Shown here: positions 7,572 to 11,424 of the stretch, in pieces
Numbering within the stretch: position 1 is the stretch's first letter
Layout: the number at the start of each line of letters is the position of its first letter
Assembly (NCBI GenBank): GCA_026421105.1
Contig: JAPKDI010000021.1
Span: 1 to 11,424 of the forward strand
DNA length: 11,424 nt
Direction: 5' to 3'
Source of the DNA: Alphaproteobacteria bacterium
Lineage (GTDB): Bacteria; Pseudomonadota; Alphaproteobacteria; SHVP01
The notes under the pieces: generated by a model
Told to the model about the DNA's origin: nothing
The model's input: only the letters and a program-made list of their open reading frames with translations
Database searches by the model: none
Translations under genes and position numbers: made by a program

Positions 7572-7871
7572 ATGGCGCTGTTTGCAATCTTCTGCCTTGA
7601 CCGACCCGACTGCGCGTCGGTCCGCAAGGCAAAGCTAGACGAACATCGTGCCCATTTTCAAAAGGCCGGCGGCGCGGTGCGTGCCGCTGGCCCGATGACC
7701 GCCGATGCAGGCGACGCTCAATGCGGCAGCCTGATTGTGTACGAAGCAGAGACGATTGACGCCGCCCGCGCTTTCATCGATGCCGACCCTTATGCGCGCG
7801 CGGGATTGTTCGAGCAGATCACGGTGCGGCAATGGCAATGGATGTCAGGTGCCGACAAACCGGAGAACTAA
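7572..7871 (+). CDS. YciI family protein, second copy (canonical)
   Basis: A 99-residue YciI-family protein closer to the family consensus than the gene before it. It shows FAIFCLDRP (4-12), a helix with R18, H25 and H28, AAGPM (38-42), GSLIVYEAE (52-60), the ADPYARAGLF motif (71-80) with Asp72, and a closing strand ITVRQWQW (83-90). His28 and Asp72 match the His/Asp pair proposed as the YciI active site. By eye about 26 of the first 88 positions equal those of the neighbouring copy, so they are old paralogues or a heteromer-forming pair rather than a recent duplication. The TAA stop directly abuts the ATG of the EVE gene. The reaction is unknown. Confidence 0.87.
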   Translation: MALFAIFCLDRPDCASVRKAKLDEHRAHFQKAGGAVRAAGPMTADAGDAQCGSLIVYEAETIDAARAFIDADPYARAGLFEQITVRQWQWMSGADKPEN

Positions 7872-8285
7872 ATGGCCTATTGGTTGATCAAGAGCGAACC
7901 CGAGACATGGTCTTGGGATGATCAGGTAAAAAAGAGCGTCGAGCATTGGGATGGTGTTCGAAACTTCACCGCGCGCGCCAACCTCAACGCGATGAAGAAG
8001 GGCGATCAGTGCTTCTTCTATCATTCGGGCGGAGAGCGACAGATTGTTGGCATCGTCAGCGTCGTCAAGGAAGCCTACCCCGACCCGACCGACGAGAGCG
8101 GTCGGTTCGTGATGGTCGACGTGAAGACCGAGAAGGCAATGAAGACACCCGTGACACTCAAGCAGGCCAAGGAAGAGCCCGAACTGGCTGAGACGGAACT
8201 GGTGCGCTTGTCGCGATTATCGGTACAGAAAGTCGATGCAGCGGCATGGAAGCTGCTGTGCAAGATGGGCGGCGTGAAGCCCTGA
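7872..8285 (+). CDS. EVE domain-containing protein
   Basis: This 137-residue protein is a single EVE domain, of the PUA/ASCH superfamily, like human THYN1. Family landmarks are AYWLIKSEP (2-10), WDGVRN (26-31), AR-x2-L-x2-MKKGD (34-45), CFFYHSG (47-53), IVGIVSVVKEAYPD (58-71) and FVMVDV (79-84). EVE domains have an aromatic pocket that binds modified bases such as 5-methylcytosine in DNA or RNA. The slow-evolving alphaproteobacterial form sits in conserved operons and has been proposed, from gene context only, to tie tRNA modification or translation to respiration. Its start abuts the previous stop with GGAG 6 bases before the ATG (7862-7865), inside the second yciI gene. It overlaps the start of the Rieske gene. 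Confidence 0.95.
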   Translation: MAYWLIKSEPETWSWDDQVKKSVEHWDGVRNFTARANLNAMKKGDQCFFYHSGGERQIVGIVSVVKEAYPDPTDESGRFVMVDVKTEKAMKTPVTLKQAKEEPELAETELVRLSRLSVQKVDAAAWKLLCKMGGVKP

Positions 8286-8707
8286 ACGAGTCGTTCGACT
8301 ACCGCCTTTTCCCCGGCGCGCCGGAAGGGCCGACCGATCTTTGCCCTGCAGCCGAGATTGCGGTCGGTACCTCGCGGGTCTTCAATTTTGGGTCCGGCGC
8401 CAGTTCATTTGAAATGTTCGTCATGCGCCCGCCGGCCGATGCGCCGCGTGGACCCGACGCCGCCGACGGTTTAGTGGCCTATGCAAACGTCTGCCCGCAC
8501 GCTTGGGCGCCGATGGACTGGACGCCGGGCGAATTCCTCGACTACGAGCGCCGCTACATTCACTGCACCACCCATGGTGCGAAATTCCGGATCGACGATG
8601 GGGTATGCATCCACGGCCCCTGTTTGGGCAAGCCTTTGACCCCAATCCCCATCGTTGTCGAAGAAGGTACCGTGCGGATCGAGCCGCCGAGTGACGAGGT
8701 CAGTTAG
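8246..8707 (+). CDS. Rieske 2Fe-2S domain protein, small and free-standing
   Basis: This protein of up to 153 residues carries a full Rieske cluster motif: C83-P-H85 and, 21 residues later, C107-T-T-H110, followed by GAKFRIDDG (111-119) and C121-x4-C126 in a CIHGPCLG loop (121-128). It has no signal peptide, membrane span or oxygenase catalytic domain, so it is a soluble electron carrier or the cluster subunit of an unknown enzyme. The ATG at 8246 overlaps the EVE gene by 40 bases. A GTG at 8258 has GGAAG 5 bases upstream and is a good alternative; the homologous part only begins around residue 16 (FDYRLFPG), so the start is uncertain. Last gene of the small-gene unit; its partner is not identified. 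Confidence 0.85.
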   Translation: MEAAVQDGRREALNESFDYRLFPGAPEGPTDLCPAAEIAVGTSRVFNFGSGASSFEMFVMRPPADAPRGPDAADGLVAYANVCPHAWAPMDWTPGEFLDYERRYIHCTTHGAKFRIDDGVCIHGPCLGKPLTPIPIVVEEGTVRIEPPSDEVS

Positions 8708-9426
8708 CCGACGAATTCTCGGTAGTTTTCGGCGATATCAGTGACTGCCGAAGCGATCAGCTCGCGGCCAGCCTCTGGCGTGGCCAGCGACGGGTCAGAC
8801 CCCATCCGGCCATCGGGATACGTCGCTCGGTAATTCTCTGCTGTCCCGATGCTGCGGGACATTGGCGCCGGATCAAGCTGTCGGGCAGGTTTCATCGCTC
8901 GCGGACGAACGAACTGTGTCACCGCGATTTCGCTGGGGGTGGCGTGAAGCCCTTCCCCGGCGCCGTACCATGCTTGCCGTAGCTTCTTAGCCCGGGACCC
9001 GGCCCACCAGTTGACGAAGGTATAGGCCGCCCCTGGCGTGGACTGGCGCTCGACCAAGTCCTTGAGCGTGCTGTTCAGGATGCCGATATTTCCACCGTGG
9101 CCGTTGATGAAATAGAACCGCCGAAAGCCGTGCCGGTACAACGACGCAGTGTAATCCTCTATTACCGCGATCAACGTTTCTTTGCGTAGCGTCATTGAGC
9201 CAGCAAAGGCCATGTGATGTTCCGCAAGACCGACCGGGATTGGCGGCGCTACCATCACGTCCTCGGCGTTCCCGACAGCCTCTGCAATCGATTGTGCGCA
9301 AATCGCATCGGTCCCGATCAGCGCCGTTGGGCCATGCTGTTCGATCGAGCCAATCGGGATCAGTACGCCGGTAGCACGCCCAAGATACTGTTCGACATCG
9401 GGCCATGTGCAATGCTCTAGCTGCAT
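8704..9426 (-). CDS. Creatininase-family amidohydrolase
   Basis: This 240-residue protein belongs to the creatininase/MftE/ArfB-like family of metal-dependent amide hydrolases. Numbered from the ATG, it shows LIPIGSIEQHGP (22-33) with metal-binding Glu29 and His31, TDA with Asp40 (39-41), FYFINGHGGN (104-113) with His110, and GLHATPSE (159-166) with a Glu in the usual late acidic position. The substrate cannot be told: the family acts on creatinine, formamides, riboflavin or deazaflavin precursors and the mycofactocin peptide. A TTG three codons upstream (9435) would give 243 residues, but the ATG is preferred. There is no Shine-Dalgarno sequence, and a TATATT box ends 7 bases before the ATG, which suggests a leaderless message. 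Its stop overlaps the Rieske stop from the opposite strand. Confidence 0.88.
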   Translation of the reverse strand: MQLEHCTWPDVEQYLGRATGVLIPIGSIEQHGPTALIGTDAICAQSIAEAVGNAEDVMVAPPIPVGLAEHHMAFAGSMTLRKETLIAVIEDYTASLYRHGFRRFYFINGHGGNIGILNSTLKDLVERQSTPGAAYTFVNWWAGSRAKKLRQAWYGAGEGLHATPSEIAVTQFVRPRAMKPARQLDPAPMSRSIGTAENYRATYPDGRMGSDPSLATPEAGRELIASAVTDIAENYREFVG

Positions 9427-9433
9427 AAGTGCC

Positions 9434-9442
9434 AATATATAG
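9434..9442 (-). promoter_or_regulatory. Probable -10 box of the creatininase gene (leaderless start)
   Basis: On the minus strand CTATATATT reads into the gene. With TATATT (9439-9434) as the -10, transcription would start at about 9426, the A of the ATG. No convincing -35 lies 16-18 bases upstream (TAGGCG at 9462-9457). The AT-rich box stands out in otherwise GC-rich DNA. Confidence 0.45.
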
Positions 9443-9475
9443 CGGGTGCCTCGCCTCGCCTACCCGCGCCACGCC

Positions 9476-9504
9476 TTGTGCTGACGCAATGACGCCACGA
9501 TAAT
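9476..9504 (+). promoter_or_regulatory. Probable acs promoter
   Basis: TTGTGC (9476-9481, preceded by CC, so containing the CTTG core) and GATAAT (9499-9504, five of six matches to TATAAT) are separated by exactly 17 bases. The predicted transcription start is near 9511, giving an untranslated leader of about 38 bases before the acs ATG. This is the most convincing sigma-70-type promoter in the window. Confidence 0.55.
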
Positions 9505-9510
9505 TCGGAC

Positions 9511-9520
9511 TCAATATTGA
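9511..9520. promoter_or_regulatory. Palindrome at the predicted acs transcription start
   Basis: TCAATATTGA is a perfect 10-bp inverted repeat, located just after the -10 box at the predicted +1. Its position suits an operator for a repressor, but it is short, it does not extend outward (C9510 faces A9521), and one such site can arise by chance in AT-rich leader DNA. Confidence 0.3.
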
Positions 9521-9548
9521 ACGCAAACCAACGGGTCGGGAGAGCGGC

Positions 9549-11424
9549 ATGAGCAAAGTCCACCTTCATCCAGTGCCTGAGGCGTGGAAGGCGCGCGCTT
9601 GGTGTGATGCCGCACGTTACGAAGAGATGTACCAGCGGTCCATCAGTGACCCTGAAGGCTTCTGGGGGGACGAAGCCAAACGACTCGATTGGATCACGCC
9701 CTGGCAGCGGGTGAAAAACACAACCTTCGAGTCGCCCGTTTCCATCCAATGGTACGAAGGCGGTCAGCTCAATGTGTCGGCAAACTGTATCGACCGGCAC
9801 CTCGAAAGCCGCGGCGACCAGGTCGCCATTATCTGGGAGGGCGACGACCCCTCGGTATCTAAGTCGATCACGTATCGCGCTTTGCACGAGGAAGTCTGCC
9901 GGTTCGCAAACGTTCTGAAATCGCGCGGCGTCAAAAAAGGCGACCGGGTCACAATATACATGCCCATGATCCCCGAGGCGGCTTACGCCATGTTGGCCTG
10001 TACGCGGATCGGTGCGATTCACTCCGTTGTCTTCGGCGGCTTCTCGCCCGACTCGCTCGCCGGGCGTATCCACGATTGTGAATCGACGTGCGTGATCACA
10101 GCGGACGAGGGCCTCAGGGGCGGCAAGCCGGTCCCGCTCAAGGCCAACACCGACAAGGCTCTCGAAAAATGTCCCGCAGTAACGACCGTAATCGTGGTCG
10201 AACGCACCGGCGCAGATGTGCCGTATGTCGAGGGTCGCGACGTGCCGTATACCGCCGCGCGCGCTGCCGCGGCAGCCTCGTGCGAGCCTGAAGTAATGGG
10301 CGCGGAAGACCCGTTGTTCATCCTTTATACGTCTGGCTCAACCGGCAAACCGAAGGGCGTGCTGCATACCACGGGCGGGTATCTGGTTTTCGCTGCCATG
10401 ACCCACCAGTACGTTTTCGACTACCACGACGGCGACGTCTATTGGTGCACCGCCGATGTGGGTTGGGTAACGGGCCACAGCTACATCGTCTACGGCCCGC
10501 TCGCCAATGGCGCGACGACGCTGATGTTCGAAGGCGTACCAAATTATCCCGACTCATCGCGCTTTTGGCAGGTTGTCGACAAACACCAGGTCAACATTTT
10601 CTATACCGCGCCCACCGCCATTCGCGCGCTAATGCGCGAAGGAGATGGACCGGTGACCAAGACCAATCGTTCATCGCTGCGGTTGTTGGGCTCGGTTGGT
10701 GAACCGATCAACCCCGAAGCATGGGAATGGTATTACCGTGTGATCGGCAACAGCAATTGCCCGATCGTTGATACGTGGTGGCAAACTGAAACCGGCGGCA
10801 TCCTCATTACGCCGTTGCCGGGTGCAACCGACCTCAAGCCCGGTTCCGGTACTAAGCCATTCTTCGGCATCCAACCGGCACTGATAAATCACGAGGGAAC
10901 AATTCTCGACGGCGAGGCGGTTGGCAATTTGTGTGTGTTGGATTCTTGGCCAGGCCAAATGCGCACCGTCTACGGCGACCACAAGCGGTTCGAAGAAACC
11001 TACTTCTCTCAGTTCCCCGGCAAGTACTTTTCCGGCGACGGCTGTCGGCGCGACGCCGACGGGTATTATTGGATCACCGGTCGTGTTGATGACGTCATCA
11101 ATGTATCGGGCCACCGCATGGGCACGGCCGAAGTTGAGAGCGCTCTTGTTGCCCATCCAGGGGTGGCCGAAGCCGCCGTCGTCGGCTACCCGCACGACAT
11201 CAAAGGACAAGGCATTTACGCCTATGTCACGCTTACGGTGGGCACCGAGGCAACCGAGGCGCTGCAGAAAGAACTCCTTCAATGGGTGCGCAAAGAGATC
11301 GGGCCCATCGCGACGCCCGACCTTTTGCAATGGGCGCCGCGCCTACCAAAAACGCGCTCGGGCAAAATCATGCGCCGCATCCTGCGCAAGATTGCCGCCA
11401 ACGAGCACGATCAGTTGGGTGACA
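9549..11424 (+). CDS. acs: Acetyl-CoA synthetase, 3' end beyond the window
   Basis: Acs activates acetate with ATP and CoA through acetyl-AMP, feeding acetyl-CoA metabolism. The frame is open for 625 codons without a stop and runs off the right edge; the family is about 650 residues, so only some 20-25 are missing. Adenylate-forming motifs are present in order: [12 protein letters not shown] (260-271), [11 protein letters not shown] around codons 302-312, TWWQTETGG (409-417) with Trp411 at the acetate-pocket position, the [10 protein letters not shown] and [15 protein letters not shown] hinge region around 498-522, and [11 protein letters not shown] (600-610) with catalytic Lys606, the usual site of regulatory acetylation. 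The ATG has GGGAGAG (9538-9544) just upstream. It has its own probable promoter and is divergent from the creatininase gene. Complete at the 5' end. Confidence 0.97.
   Translation, partial: MSKVHLHPVPEAWKARAWCDAARYEEMYQRSISDPEGFWGDEAKRLDWITPWQRVKNTTFESPVSIQWYEGGQLNVSANCIDRHLESRGDQVAIIWEGDDPSVSKSITYRALHEEVCRFANVLKSRGVKKGDRVTIYMPMIPEAAYAMLACTRIGAIHSVVFGGFSPDSLAGRIHDCESTCVITADEGLRGGKPVPLKANTDKALEKCPAVTTVIVVERTGADVPYVEGRDVPYTAARAAAAASCEPEVMGAEDPLFILYTSGSTGKPKGVLHTTGGYLVFAAMTHQYVFDYHDGDVYWCTADVGWVTGHSYIVYGPLANGATTLMFEGVPNYPDSSRFWQVVDKHQVNIFYTAPTAIRALMREGDGPVTKTNRSSLRLLGSVGEPINPEAWEWYYRVIGNSNCPIVDTWWQTETGGILITPLPGATDLKPGSGTKPFFGIQPALINHEGTILDGEAVGNLCVLDSWPGQMRTVYGDHKRFEETYFSQFPGKYFSGDGCRRDADGYYWITGRVDDVINVSGHRMGTAEVESALVAHPGVAEAAVVGYPHDIKGQGIYAYVTLTVGTEATEALQKELLQWVRKEIGPIATPDLLQWAPRLPKTRSGKIMRRILRKIAANEHDQLGD

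Noticed and set aside
8708..8728. Terminator-like hairpin CCGA...TCGG followed by TAGTTTT after the Rieske stop
   Set aside because: The stem is only 4 bp and it lies inside the creatininase coding end; too weak to call.
8987..9556. 189-codon open frame overlapping the creatininase gene in another frame
   Set aside because: The creatininase frame contains all metal-binding motifs; this frame is Arg/Cys-rich with no family features.
9417..10073. Long open frame antisense to the 5' part of acs (218 codons)
   Set aside because: It is a mirror of acs in GC-rich DNA, overlaps the acs promoter and creatininase start, and shows no recognisable domain.
10671..11330. Long open frame antisense to the 3' part of acs (219 codons)
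   Set aside because: acs is intact with all motifs here; the antisense frame is explained by its codon composition and has no ribosome site or domain I recognise.

Overview
The window looks like chromosomal DNA of a free-living alphaproteobacterium, probably near the Rhodospirillales; genus and species cannot be named from it. The reasons are the high GC content, the very dense packing of genes, and a layout familiar from this class: heme genes hemC-hemD-mic60-hemY read leftward, back to back with tsaD-gpsA-yciI-EVE reading rightward. I see no insertion sequence, CRISPR array, rRNA, tRNA, prophage gene or integrase.

Region 1 (9-4401, minus strand) is one tightly coupled operon of four genes: porphobilinogen deaminase (hemC), uroporphyrinogen-III synthase (hemD), a membrane-anchored coiled-coil Mic60/mitofilin homologue, and the TPR membrane protein HemY. 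The first two junctions are 4-base stop/start overlaps and the third is a 3-base gap. HemY ends in a four-cysteine, LapB-like zinc ribbon. Region 2 (4402-4448) is a 47-base divergent control region.

Region 3 (4449-7181, plus strand) holds tsaD (t6A tRNA modification), a predicted TIGR02466-type 2-oxoglutarate/Fe(II) oxygenase and gpsA (glycerol-3-phosphate dehydrogenase). After an 88-base gap, region 4 (7270-8707, plus strand) is a run of four small genes with almost no space between them: two different YciI-like proteins of the same length, an EVE-domain protein and a Rieske 2Fe-2S protein.

Region 5 is a minus-strand creatininase-family amidohydrolase whose stop codon overlaps that of the Rieske gene. 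It is divergent from region 6, acetyl-CoA synthetase (acs), which is complete at its start but runs off the right edge of the window, probably lacking only its last 20 or so residues.

Most of the window is conserved housekeeping: tetrapyrrole synthesis, membrane architecture, tRNA modification, phospholipid precursor supply and acetate activation. The parts worth a second look are the unexplained small-gene unit (YciI-YciI-EVE-Rieske), the oxygenase placed between tsaD and gpsA, the zinc ribbon on HemY, and the promoter arrangement in the creatininase/acs divergent region, where the creatininase transcript may be leaderless. I did not find a clearly new multi-gene system.
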